A stretch of DNA of 64,000 nt. Origin: Streblospio benedicti. Lineage: Eukaryota > Annelida > Polychaeta > Spionida > Spionidae. Below the pieces are notes generated by a model, which did not search any database, was not told the origin of the DNA, and saw only the letters and a list, made by a program, of their open reading frames with translations. Of the stretch, positions 37,593 to 50,300 are shown piece after piece. The stretch lies in assembly GCA_019095985.1 (NCBI GenBank), contig CM032668.1, positions 23,023,341-23,087,340 of the forward strand. Direction: 5' to 3'. How positions within the stretch are numbered: the first letter of the stretch is position 1; each line of letters begins with the position of its first letter. The position numbers and the translations under genes were made by a program.

Positions 37593-37915
37593 AAAGTACG
37601 TTGTGAGAGTGAGATAATGAGACACGCACATGTAGACCACGGAACACATTCGTGCACGCACCTTTACGTCACGCACACATCGAGTACACGTACATACACA
37701 GCGAGACACTACGCATTCCTGCTACTTTCTGCTTTTCGCTGCATGCGGCTGACTTTACAAATGTGCCTAGGTAATGGCACCGAGATTCACTGACAATGTC
37801 TCCCACGTGATAATGTCACTCGCGCCCTGTGTGAAAGAAAAGCCCAGTCGGCGCTGCCGCCGCCGCCGCCGCCGCCGCGTGTCAGCTTTTTCTCCCACGA
37901 TTGTCTGCTCTGGCG

Positions 37916-38292
37916 AGGGGCACATTCCACCTTTGGTTTTCCGCAAGGCGTGTTGAGGTCTACGGCGTTTTACGCAAGCGTTGACAAAAGCACAGTTGTG
38001 GGCACATACGTACGGGCTCCGTGCGTTATGAGTGCGTCGGCACAGGGAGTTTTTTTTTATTGAGGTGGCCGTCACCTCAACTTGCATAGAACGTGCGATG
38101 TACTCGCGTATTACTTACGTCCTACGCACGTGTGATTACAAAAGTACGGGATTCGCACGTTCATTGTACAGGCAACGCACGGCCCCGTACTGTGTCTGTG
38201 CCGACAACGTGCGGGTAAATCATCACGTTTTCTATGCGTTTTTGGCAGTAGACAGGCTGTAGACCCACCTTGCGGTGGAATGTGCCCGTCGC
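37916..38292. repeat. CpG-rich imperfect palindrome flanked by GCC repeats
   Basis: GGGCACATTCCACC near 37918 pairs with GGTGGAATGTGCCC near 38286, GTCGGCACAG near 38037 pairs with CTGTGCCGAC near 38206, and the centre lies near 38104. (GCC)n runs sit just outside at 37855-37880 and 38326-38350. The block is unusually rich in CpG and ACGT for the window. No gene recognised. Confidence 0.6.
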
Positions 38293-38649
38293 GTGAGGAG
38301 ACTTGGGGACTAATGACGTATCAAGCCGCCGTCGCCGCCGCCGCCGCCGACATCTGTTATAGCTACTAAACCGGGTATAGGTTAAACGTATGACAGAACA
38401 TGTGTAAGAACACGTATAAGAACATTAGGTAGGAGAAAACATTGAACTAATGCAGAAAAGGAAGAGTAAAATCAAGATTGAACTATGGGAAAAAAATGTC
38501 CATATTGGTAGAGAGAAGGTACCAATGTGTCACATAAGACGTGAAGCAATTATTGATATGCATTTTCTACATACTCTCTCAACTTTCTACCAAGCATATG
38601 TCTACCATGATAGACATATCTGAAGACAGGCGTTACAAACCTAAGCTTC

Positions 38650-38945
38650 CATTTAACTATATCAACTGGCCCTGACGGGACTCGAACTCACAACCCCAAA
38701 GTTGTGAGACCAGAATGATACTATCATCCCAAGAAGCGAGCTGTTTAAAGGTCACACGGCTGAACCGTTGTCTCTGCTTAACCTCCAGCTTTTACATACT
38801 TGGTTTCAACATATTTCATTTCCAACGTGAAAAGACATTCGGCATGGTAAATTGCGACTGGAGCCGAATTCATGGAGCTTACATACTTGGTAAATTAACA
38901 TCTCAACACAGAGGTCGTGAGTTCGAATCCCACATGATGATGACA
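38650..38945. repeat. Two opposed tRNA-related SINE heads
   Basis: On the minus strand 38735-38655 reads GTTGTGAGTTCGAGTCCCGT (B box). On the plus strand 38875-38940 carries ACATACTTGGTAAATTAAC, ATCTCAACACAGAGGTCGTG and GAGTTCGAATCCCAC, the same family as 16845-16965. About 140 bp of unassigned sequence separates them. Confidence 0.5.
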
Positions 38946-39388
38946 TTTCTTTTCATGGTAGAAATATGCGTGGTAGAAAGATGTGAGAGAGTATGTAGAA
39001 AATGAATTTCACACGCATTGGGAAAATGCATATAATAATAATGATGATAAACATATTAGTTTTTTTAAGAACTGTAATTAAGTGAACATGAGGGGAATGA
39101 AAGGTGGCATGAGCCCACAGGGTTACATATAGGAGGGAAGAACAAGTATAGATGTAAAATGAGACAAGTATGTGATAAACTTATGGTATTTCATCACAAA
39201 TGCTGAAATGTTTGAGAGCTAAATATGCACTGAGGAATGACACTTAATGAGGCTACGCCTCCCGAAGAGCATTATGGGCTATATTTTAATATGAATACAA
39301 ACTCATAAAATGGTACACAGCCTACCCAATATGTCTAAATTAGATATCTTGGTTTACAGATAACTCTTAAAGTGGATGTATTATTCAT

Positions 39389-39732
39389 GCTGCTGTGGCC
39401 GAGTGAATAGGGAGTAGAACTCGTGACCACAAGGTCATGGGCTCAATTCCCAGTCGGGTCTGGTGGTGCGTGTTGCGCAAACTCATGCCTAAATAGTTGC
39501 ATACTGCTCTGTGATATCTATCCACACGTTAATTAGGTACATGTCATTGGGTTGAGTGGATGAGTGATTGTGTGAGTGATAAGCATTGTGCGCTGAATGT
39601 GCTGCAGATGCAAGTATGTGGGAAATGATCGATTAACCAATAAGTGTGCCACTGACCTGGTGTAAAATGTAAAGCCGCGAGAACAAGACTTGGATCACGA
39701 CTACATGTATAGACCATTTACATTTACATCAT
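39389..39732 (+). mobile_element. tRNA-derived SINE, full-length-looking, with ATTTAC tail
   Basis: A-box-like TGGCCGAGTGAATAGGG near 39396, B-box-like GGGCTCAATTCCC near 39439, body with GGTGGTGCGTGTTGCGCAAAC, and a 3' tail of CATTTACATTTACAT. It is the same family as 17228-17573 (minus), 36401-36650 and 54300-54612. Confidence 0.8.
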
Positions 39733-40737
39733 CAGAAATGGCAGTCATTGGCATTTGTTAAACAAACTGACTTCTCACCTTCATATGTCACCTTAAGGCC
39801 AAGCACCCACCTAATAACATGATCACACAGGCAACAGAACACCTGATTATACAACAACACCCTTGTGTTCCTGGAACTAACAACACGAGTACCAGTGGGG
39901 GGCGGGGGCACTAGCATTTGTTTTGGGTAGGTATGCTACACGGTGAGTTCAATATGGGTGGTCTTACTTTTTTGTAAAATGGGGGGTCTGAAATATGGTT
40001 TATGCCAGAATAGAAACATTCGTGTTTAAAAAATACATTGTATCTTATACGTAATTCTTTAGTTGATTTTGTGTAGTGATCCGTAAAATATCTATATATT
40101 TACACTGTTTCATGCTGTGTGTTGATAAACAGAAATGTTAAAACATGGAAATAGAATCATCTTATTATTTTCCCTAAATGATGCAAGCCTAATTCTTTGA
40201 ATTTTAAAAACTTAATCTGGCAGCATGTCACAATGACTTAGCGATAAACATGCGTGAAACAATAATCTAGCATGATCTACTTAGACTTATCATGTCAAAT
40301 GTCCACCACATCCTCAAACAGAGGACATATCTCAACACAAAAAATGGCAAGCACATGTGTAAAAACATGATAAACTGGTGGCAAAACATTCTAATCCTTA
40401 GAGCAAATCACATATCTCTGTGAACAGAATCTGATGTGTGAATGTACCGCTGGTGAAGCAGGATGGTGGCAAAAACAATATCGCAACAGTCGTCTGGTTT
40501 TTGACCCCGCTATCACTATAGAACACGAGGATTCGCAGGAAACAAAAAGCAGTGATTATGTCTCACCACAAACACAGAAAAACACACGTGTAAAACCTCG
40601 CATACTGATATTGGTATATATAGAGCCTGGAAAATGTCACCGTGTTAGGTCCCTGCATGGGTCTGTACTTCAGACAAGTTGCTAAAGCTCACATTTTATG
40701 ACCATACATGGGTCTGCTCAATATACACGATGCAGGA

Positions 40738-40872
40738 TATCATTATAAGGGAGGTGGTCTCTGTATGGATATTCCGGGTGGTCACTATATAAGGTTTGGG
40801 ACTGTAAAAATGGTCTTTTATTGAGGTGGTCTCTTTAAAGAGGTGATCCTAATTGGAGGTTGTATTGTCTAC
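40738..40872 (+). repeat. Family A, 3' two thirds
   Basis: GAGGTGGTCTCTGTATGGAT, GTTTGGGACTGTAAAAATGG, GAGGTGGTCTCTTTAAAGAG and CCTAATTGGAGGTTGTATTG. Confidence 0.65.
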
Positions 40873-41284
40873 AGTAATACATGTTTTGTCTTGCATATCA
40901 ATGTATTTTTAGTTTCACGCGAAAGCCTCCTTCATATATTAAAGAGACCACTTCCTTATGGAACAGTGGACACTCAGAGATGCCAAGTTGGAGGAGCTTG
41001 AAAGGGGGAGACATTATTTTTTGAGGTAGAGGCATTTGGCGCAGGGCGAAGCGCGCCGTAGGCGCGCAATGCTAGGGGTGTGTGGGGGCATGCCCCCCCC
41101 CCAGAAAATTTTGCAATTTTTAATGCCATCCTGTGCATTTTAGGCCACTTTTTAGGTATTATTTGTTTGAAAGTTAATTTATTTTAGGGAATCAGTAGAA
41201 AGGGGGAGATTAGAACACCTGAGGGGGAGAGGGGGAGAGAGGTCTCCAAAGGGGGAGTCTCCCCCCAATGCGGGAGACTTGGCA

Positions 41285-41412
41285 GGTCTGGACACTCCAT
41301 ATTGGTCAAGGCTGGTTCAAGTGGTGTCAATATAGAGATAGTCTTTTTTCTGAAGGGTTGCAGCCACTAGAAATAGTCTCTTTATATATGTGGTATTGAT
41401 TGGAAGTTGCAC
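41285..41412 (+). repeat. Family A, diverged
   Basis: TCAAGTGGTGTCAATATAGAG then TCTTTATATATGTGG and GATTGGAAGTTGCACTGTA. Confidence 0.5.
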
Positions 41413-41939
41413 TGTAACTGTATAATACTGATTTGTAAGCAGTTTTAATGCCTCATTTTTCTATCATGTAACTTAAACGTTAGTTCCAGCACGAGAACGT
41501 TATGACATGCAATATTATTCTCATTAAATATAGAATGTCAACCTCGCTCGTGTGAGGTTCATGCATCTTTTAATGGCACACATAAAGCTTTCAATTGCCC
41601 ATTTGTAATTGTACCCAGCCATAAGAAACGTGAGCGTTCTGTTTTGTTTCCATGGTTAATTATCATGTTTAATTAGAGAAAAAAGTGTATACACATTGTA
41701 ATTTAACAGACTTGGTATTCATACTGCACAAAGAGGAGTCTCATTTTAAGCCTAATGGAGTATGTCACTAAGCACTAGATTTACTTGCAGTGCCTCCAGT
41801 ATCTTCACTACCCTCACTGATAAATATCTTCACCATATTGTCTTGTGGAAATAGGAACTGTGCAGATATTCTTAATGAGGGGGCCCAAATGTGCCTCTGG
41901 ATACTAGGGAAGTGGAAGTGATCCACGTCTATGTAGAAT

Positions 41940-42506
41940 CTGGTCACAGTGTTAGTGGTGCAGGGTTCAAGCCTCACCGGTGGCTGTGTTCTTTAGGCAT
42001 GAAGACTTAGACATAGAATCTTCTATGCGATCACTAATTGCGTATCTCGACCCAGGACCAGACCCCACCGTGTCGCTTTGTCATTTTCACCACTACAGAG
42101 TCCAAGTCATAAAACAAGCGGCACTCATTTGTCTAAAAAGGCTTATTACAGAGATGGTGTCTAAATACATATAGAGGCGGTTTTAATTGCAAGGGTCCCT
42201 GGTAAACGTATCGGACGACACAGGACCAAAACCCACCGTGCACCCCTTACCGTTTTACCCCTTACAGGGACCGGCCGTTCCTCCTGTGTCAAGGTAAAGT
42301 GACAGGTGGATTACCTGGACCCCATATGTAGGAGCAGCTAGTTAGGCAAACAATACGTCTCCCTGCCGGAGCCCCGCTCTTTGACGCCTCATTAGTGGTT
42401 CAGCTTCACAATACTCTGTGGTGCTGCCAGACCAGACAGACTCTTGCCTTTACTAGTGTCATTGTGTGGGGCACGGTGGTGCCATTGTGAGGGTTTGAAT
42501 CCTCAT
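41940..42506 (+). other. Intergenic block with two tRNA-type B boxes
   Basis: GCAGGGTTCAAGCCTCACC at about 41960 and GAGGGTTTGAATCCTC at about 42488 resemble RNA polymerase III B boxes. Neither has a convincing A box, and both are probably SINE relics. A family A fragment lies between (42122-42200). 42230-42440 is balanced, non-repetitive sequence with no ORF. Confidence 0.3.
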
Positions 42507-43910
42507 TGTGGAGGTTTTACTATATATCAACTTTCTTTGAAGTACTACGTATAAATTCATAGCAGCAGCTCTATATGGCAATTTATGGAACATGCTTATT
42601 GTGTTATCATATTTAATTGTTTGTCTGAATTCTATTCCAAATCCAAAACAATATGTATCCTGCATGAAAGTCAGTGCCTAAAGGGGCCCTCTACATTGTC
42701 TTTGAATGGTAAACGATATCAACTTTACTAGACGCATATCTATAGTGATAAGTATCATGCTATTTCTTCTATTTTTTACTTTCTTCCCTTTTCAAGTCTT
42801 ACCTTTAATTACTTCAACCAGCCACTGGTACAAAATTAGCTTTTGACGTGTCTACCTATATATGGACCAGTCCCCCACAACTACAACCTTGCATCCAGAA
42901 CATTCAATATTGTTGTTAATTAACTGGTATATATAAAATGAATCCAGAACGAGTCTAATCACCACGTAACAACTGAAATGCAAACAATATAAATATCAGT
43001 CTCAATCAACCCTGTAGTAGACCCTTTGGTGCCGTGCTTTCATCAACAACATACAGACTCCCGTTGACATGCCTGTCAGGCAGACATCATATGGGCCTCG
43101 TGTGTTTCCGTAGATTCTATAGAATGTTTCAATATGTGTATCACCAAGCACATATGCACTACATGATATGCCCATATAATACATTTGAAACAGCCTGTAG
43201 TCAACAGTGTCGACGCCGTATCTTCACGGGATTTAATGTAAACCACTTGAGCGGGAGGCATAAGATGGGGTCTCATTAAAAGAACATTTCGTTTGTACGT
43301 TGTAATGAAATCTATATGGTTTAAGGTTGGTATTTCAAAGAAACCCCACACCTAGCCCCAATGGCATACATGAGCGGTTCTTTTCAAGCTTCGTGCCAGG
43401 CAGGTGTGTTGAACGAGGCCAAGCGAATGCCAACAGCCAAACGTCGGTCGTCCATTAAATACGTGACCTATATTTTGGATAAAAAAAACACACACAAAAA
43501 AACCGTATTCCAGGAATGAGCGTGGGACGTAAAAAGCGTCAAATGTGTCCACAGAGGTTGCCCCACCAGCTGGCTTCCGTAAAAGGCCGGTAATGCACCA
43601 TTATTACGGGGGCGACGACCGTCTTTGGCAGCTTCGGAGCCATTAGCGTCTCTGTTACAGACTGACAGGCGCTAAGTTTGAGTTAAAGGTGGGGACGTGT
43701 GAAGCCAGACATCGGGCAGAGAACCCCGTGGCTCCTGAATAGTATGTTTGGTGCCAAAAACACAGTCAAAATACATGCAGTTACGGGCGTCTTTAGCCAA
43801 CCAGGGCACGTTATGTGCATATTTGTATCTCCCTAAGAATGCCAGCCGATTAGTCATCCAATATATATCATTGGATTTTTTCAGGTCACTTGGACATTAT
43901 GTGGATAGCT

Positions 43911-43966
43911 GTGATGTGACCACCTAACCTTTGGTTGTGTGATGTGACTGCCTAACCTTTGGTTGG
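43911..43966. repeat. 28-bp tandem duplication
   Basis: Two units of GTGATGTGACNNCCTAACCT plus TTGGTTGK, differing at three bases. Confidence 0.95.
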
Positions 43967-44589
43967 CTGGCCTAGAAACAAGTGTCAAAATGCCATAAAT
44001 GTGGACATTGACTACTCCTATTCATGCCAACATTTCCATCGAGTACCTTATAGTGTTCAGAACAGTACCTAAAAGAGCTGTCCGTACTTGTACTCCCCAG
44101 TGAGTTGAGCAAACTATAGTATGACAAGGACGTTGCCAAAGGCCTGGACTGAACATAGAGTCGTTTCATCCTACTATACATAGCGGGAACCTAAAACCAC
44201 AAACCAGCAGATTAACACGTATTTATGATTTCTCTGTCCCCAGCTTCCCAAAACAAATTGTATATGCAGCAAACGCATACAAATGAGCTCCTACCACGTA
44301 CTATATCACGGAGTCTTCTCTTTGTGGTCGAGGTTTTTTGTTGCTTCTTCCATTCTTTGAAGTGAGCGCTCGTATATGTTATCCACGTGATGACAAAGGG
44401 GAAGGTTTTGCTGGTAAAATGCTGGCTGAGTGTGTGTGACATACCTGCTGGCTGTGTAAGGGCATTGTACAGGGTGTTGTTATACGCTATTACACTAATA
44501 GGGGGAAATTGCCGCATTCTGTGAGGGGATAAAGTGCTTAAAAATTTAAGTACTCTGCTATAGAGGTGAGCAAACAGAGAAGAATGATA

Positions 44590-44935
<346 letters not shown>

Positions 44936-46089
44936 CTCAATTCCTCTGCTCTATCCATACTGCCTCTAAACATACCTCGGCTGACTGGACACGCTCTTAT
45001 CCCCACGGTCTCCTGCAGTTGAGATGCAATAAGCATTTTTTAATTGATGAACATAATCTTCACATATATTTACCATGTATACCAAATTATTAATTATTTA
45101 CATACTTTTCTATCATTACATCATTATTAAACGTTCAAATGAATTTTGTAAACGTACACAAGAATTGAATCATTTTCAATAAAACAAACACAAAATAAAC
45201 ACCTGCAAAAATACACAAGATGTCAATGTTCTAACTCAAAAAACTCCACTGGCATGGTGGTGTCATTGTCCTTAAATTGAAGCGATTATCTTCTCATGTG
45301 ATATAATACAACGTATCAGATATCAGATCTCGCCTCGAATGTCACTAATCCTAGTGTCTGTTCTTACATCTGCCTTGAGCTAATCCGAGATCTCGTCTGC
45401 TTCTAGGAAGTGTCTTTCTTGTGTGAGAATACACTAATACTGTGTATTTTGTATAATTGTGGCTTTCTTTCCAAGCAATCATGTTATGTTTAGAGCTGGA
45501 AGGCTTGAATAGAATTGTAGAAATGTTAGGCCTGTTTATGATTGCCATACCTTAAAATAGCATAGAAAGAAAACAAAAACAAAACAAAGAGAAAATGCGA
45601 CCATATGCCATATATAGAATTCATGACATTGCAAATTAATATTTCAAAGTGTGAATTGATAGCATTTCTGTTCTTTTACTTATAATGTAACGACATATGG
45701 ACATGTCACGTATTTTCGGACCGGACGTAGGGTCTTTTATTGTTACCTGGAAGATATGCGAGACGTCGTGTTCCTAGAATTGCCTTTATTGTATAGGATT
45801 ACACTAATATCAGCTTTGTTATATTGGGAAAGAAGTGAACTGTTTTTTGTGAATGATTGAGATAATCAGAGTTTTGCGGTTCTTCCAGAAGCAACAATTT
45901 TCCCTGTATAAAATTACATCAAGCAATGTGGTACTGATTATTAAAAGCTATTCAAGAAACATTGTACAGAAAAATATGAGTACTGACGGTGTCACGTTTT
46001 GAGCTTGTATTTTACACCAGTCAATGGCCTGCTACAAATGTTGACGTAACTTTATGTTATACTGAAATGTTTGAACATAGATAAGTAAA

Positions 46090-46205
46090 TATGAATAATC
46101 ATACACATGCAGAGGACTTAATAACTAATCCACCTTTTTTTTCCTTTCCCAGCCATCTATGTTAATATTGATTTTAAATATAAAGTGTTTTTATGGGTAG
46201 TGTGA
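46090..46205 (+). mobile_element. Short 3' fragment of the same LINE family
   Basis: GGACTTAATAACTAATCCAC, CCCAGCCATCTAT and TGATTTTAAAT follow the order of 6760-6840. It is heavily truncated. Confidence 0.55.
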
Positions 46206-46235
46206 AATAATCAGGAAGGCTATGTAAAGGTGTTT

Positions 46236-46338
46236 TGGAAGATCGTGGACTCGAACTCACGACCTCCCGTCTATGATTCAGACCAGTCATATGTCATAGG
46301 CGGGCGTGCTACCGTTAACACTAATCCCCCAAGACACA
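46236..46338 (-). repeat. tRNA-like SINE head or tRNA relic
   Basis: On the minus strand an A-box-like GGTAGCACGCCCGCC lies about 45 bases before GGTCGTGAGTTCGAGTCC, a normal A-to-B box spacing. Acceptor-stem pairing is not evident, so a functional tRNA is unlikely. Confidence 0.45.
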
Positions 46339-47011
46339 GGTTTCATACTTCGGTTTTCACCTATATTAATCTTGCGCAATGCACTTTCCCGCCTTGGATA
46401 CTATTATTAGCCTATCCAACCTCGCAGCCTTAATCAATCATAGCCTGCTTTATACCTCCGACTATTACGAAGCAGTCATCTAGGCACACAGAGCCACGAA
46501 CACCGTACTTACAGGCTCATCCGGGCGTAATCTGGGCCACTTCTTTCACAGTATTGTAAAGGGTCTGAACGTTAAAACATTAATAAGTTGCTTGTGCAGT
46601 TGTCAAATAAATAAGTACAAAATGAATAAATACAGAATACATATCTTTCAGAAAAGGGTTCAATCGCAGCAGTCTAACACCCCTCTCATGACCACCAGAG
46701 CTTGCAACCAGCGTAAACCACCTCTGTCATCTCTAAATCCCATATCAAGGTCCAAACTCCTCCACGCTTGCATACCCTGCTAACAACTGAACCCACTAAA
46801 ACTGGCTCCTCGGCTATGAATACATCCATAACTAAATATGCACGCCTGGTTATCAACATCTAATCTATTTAGTCCATGAGCCATGGGTAGAAAAATAGTA
46901 GTTGTGTACCGAAAGGGGAACTAATTCCCAATATCCTTTTCATATAGTTTAATGTCTCTAGTATATGATGATGTCATGTGATGGACTTACACTCGAAGTA
47001 CCTTCATGCCT

Positions 47012-47041
47012 ATGGCGGCCATTTGGAGAAATGGCCGCCAT
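47012..47041. promoter_or_regulatory. Perfect inverted YY1-type site upstream of the calmodulin-like gene
   Basis: ATGGCGGCCATTT and AAATGGCCGCCAT face each other across GGAG, about 325 bp before the first ATG. Each arm contains the GGCCATTT core typical of YY1 sites. Function is inferred only. Confidence 0.35.
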
Positions 47042-47364
47042 ACCTTCAAAAAGACATGCACAATTAGATTTTTATCAACATTTTCATGATACAACTACCC
47101 ATGATGTTTTAATTCTATAGTATCATGCGCATGTGCTAGATGAACGCATTTGAGTATCTGCTCAATTTTATCTAGTTTAAAGTCATCACATTTGACCTTG
47201 AATACAAAACAGTGAAATCGTGATTTTTTTTTTACAGTTTCCATTTATTTTGAAGTACTTCTCCTTGCAGATGACGATGCACCAAAAAACCTTACCCACC
47301 TCCCCCGTGAACACCTACAAGTGACTCCCTCAAACTAACCCTCTCCTTGCGCTTGCAGACGACG

Positions 47365-50300
47365 ATGCAGCATCCTGGTGGGGCCGACCCCGCCGTGTCC
47401 AAGATGGCGCATGAGGCAGATGCCATCGGCGCAGAGCAGATTGAGGAGTACAAGGTATGAGAAGACACGTATATCGTGCCCAAGCTATACGCACAACCAC
47501 AAAGAATTTATCTATATTCCATAAAGAAATATTTATTCACTCTCTGTGCTCGTTTGTTTGCACTGTGACCCATTAAAACCTATGTATCACGTTGGAAAAT
47601 AACTTGATCGCCATGATGAGTAGGAACAGAAAGACGACTGAAATATTTGTACTACAATAACGCCTTTGCAAGAACATTTAAATTATTCCTTTGTTTTATT
47701 TTTGCTTCTTGCTAAGAGTTTTGGTTGGTTTCACACTATCAATTAATCAGAATAGTGCCAGAACAAGTCAACATATGCACTAGCTTCTTACCTCGTATAC
47801 TGCATAACAATAGAAATATTTCCACTATGGTGTAAGTTCACTGTTCAGGCAAACGTCTGTAATATATCACTGTATAATTTGACACTGAAAGTTTTTAAAA
47901 TCTGAAGAACAACTAGTGAACAAAAGCTTCTGAGGCATGCTCTGGAAACATTCAGTGTCAAGTGTAACAATGCTATATTATTGAAATTGTATATATTTTT
48001 TCCCAAGTCAGGAGCTTGCTTGACAGAAAAGTGAGAATAGAATTGAAGCTATATTATTGATATTTACACATACTCCTCTGATCCATCCTCAGGAAGCGTT
48101 CTCGCTGTTCGACAAGAATGGTGATGGATACATCTCATCCACCGAGCTGGGTGTTGTCATGCGGTCGCTCGGGCAGAATCCGTCAGAGTCGGAGCTCCAG
48201 GACATGATCAACGAAGTGGACGTTGACGGTCAGTGGGTGGTCAGTGGGTGGTCAGTGAGTGGTCAGTGGGTGGTCAGTGAATGGTCAGTGAGTGGTCAGT
48301 GAGGGGTGCATTTGGTGGGTAATCAGTGGTTGATCAGTGTGTGGTCAGTTAGTGGTAAGGCAATGGCTTGTGAACGATTAATTTAGACACTACACTACAG
48401 TGTACATTAAGTAAATGAACATCTTTCATTGAATTAGTTATAAAAAATGACATGAAAATTAAACGTTTATGTTCAGTATTGCTTATGCAGACTGGAATTC
48501 ATGTTGATTGATGTTCTTTCCAGGAAACGGCACGATCGACTTCAACGAGTTCCTCATGATGATGGCGAGAAAGTTGAAAAACCCGCAGGACGAGGAAATG
48601 GAGCTCAAGGAGTCGTTCAAGGTGAGCATCATGTGGTCAGTGGGCAGTCAGTGGGTAGTCAATGAGTATATGAGTGGTCAGTGGGTAATCAGATGGTGAA
48701 CAGAGAGTAGTCTATGAGTGGTCAGCAAGTGGTCAGTAGGTCATCAGTAGGTGGTCAGTGGTCAGTCAGTCACTTACGCATCCTGTCCGCAGGTGTTCGA
48801 CAAGAACGGCGACGGCTTCATCTCGGGCTCAGAGCTGCGGCACGTGATGACCACGCTGGGCGAGAAACTCACAGACGAGGAGGTGGAGGAGATGATCCGC
48901 GAGGCCGACATCGATGGTGACGGGCAGGTCAACTACCAGGGTGAGTGGTCAGTTGTGGTCAACTACCAGGGTCAGTGGTCAGTTGTGGTCAACTACCAGG
49001 GTGAGTTGTCAGTGCATGATGAAAAAGAAGGATGAGTGGGTAACTACCAGGATGAGTGGTCAATGTGAGTGGTCAGTTGTGGTCAGTGCATGATCAATGA
49101 TAGTTGGGGAGTCACTTTAAACAGAGTTGAGAAACAGATGGTTATGGGTTTGACATAATATACTGTGGGTCATTTTGATGGTGTAGTTATATGCCGTCTG
49201 CTGTAAAAATTTGGTGAGTGGTTTTTACTTCTATGGATGTCTGGCAACATCGATAGGGAAGCCAGCATTACTAAGTTGTTTTTGAGAGGCCCAAAGTATG
49301 ACATTATGATATAGCAGATTCTTGGATTAAATCAGTTGGTGCATCATAGTCCTAACAAATTTATGCTTTATAATATTATGATATATTTATAATACATGCA
49401 TATGTAGGAACCACAACAGAATACTTCACATTTTAAACAGTATGCGGACTCCTCCATTGTGCAAACAAAGGGGTAAATAGATTTTGATAAAAACAGTGAA
49501 ATAATGTTACGCTACAAAAGAAACTAGATCAAAAAGTGTTCAAAGAACACTGCGTCGCTAGAATGACGTTGACATATGGGCAATTAAGATATATACTGAA
49601 ATGATGTAGGAATTGAACACGAGATTGGAGTGTCAATCGCAAAATTGAGCATGCTCAATTTTGCGATTGACACGACAATCTAGTGGTCAATCACCATTCT
49701 ATCATGACAAAAATCCATTTTATTTTAAAATAAATCATATTATAACATTCTCATTGCCAGTCAATTTCGTTTGTTTTGAGCGCGCGGAGACGTCAATTTC
49801 GTTTGTTTTGAGCGCGCAGAGGCGTTAGTCTAAACTGTTGCTCTCCGCTACACGGAACACGCCTTGCGTCGTCAGCGGCTGAATTGATATTGTGAGGAGT
49901 TTAGACTAGCGCCGTGTTTTTTTTTGGAGTGTGTTTTCCATCACAAAATTGAGCACGGTGATTGACCAATCAGCGCGGGTTATTGGCGGTGATTTTTGCA
50001 CGGAATGATAGAATGTATACTTTACAATCAAGAAATGAATTTGAGGAGAAAACATCAGATTGAATGAGAATCATTCTATCATTCCGGACAAAAATCTCCG
50101 CCAATAACCCACGCTGATTGGTCGAACAGGTGAGTCAATTATACAATATAAATATGCACATGCGCGGAAATTAGCACAGTAAACATTTACACATCTTCCG
50201 ACTTCTACCTAATATTTGACAAATTTATAGTTGCTGGATTTGTTATTTCTTGGTGTCAAATCAATCGCATATTCGTCCTTTATCATTCACAAATGTTTTT

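Noticed and set aside
37315-37793. Cys/Val- or His/Thr-rich frames of 70-129 codons
   Set aside because: Translation of the CA/CACG microsatellite.
37855-38350. CRISPR-like or bacterial repeat array
   Set aside because: Repeats are simple trinucleotides and a palindrome in an intron-bearing eukaryotic genome; no spacer structure.
46236-46338. Functional tRNA gene on the minus strand
   Set aside because: A and B boxes are spaced plausibly but stem pairing is poor, as expected of a SINE head.
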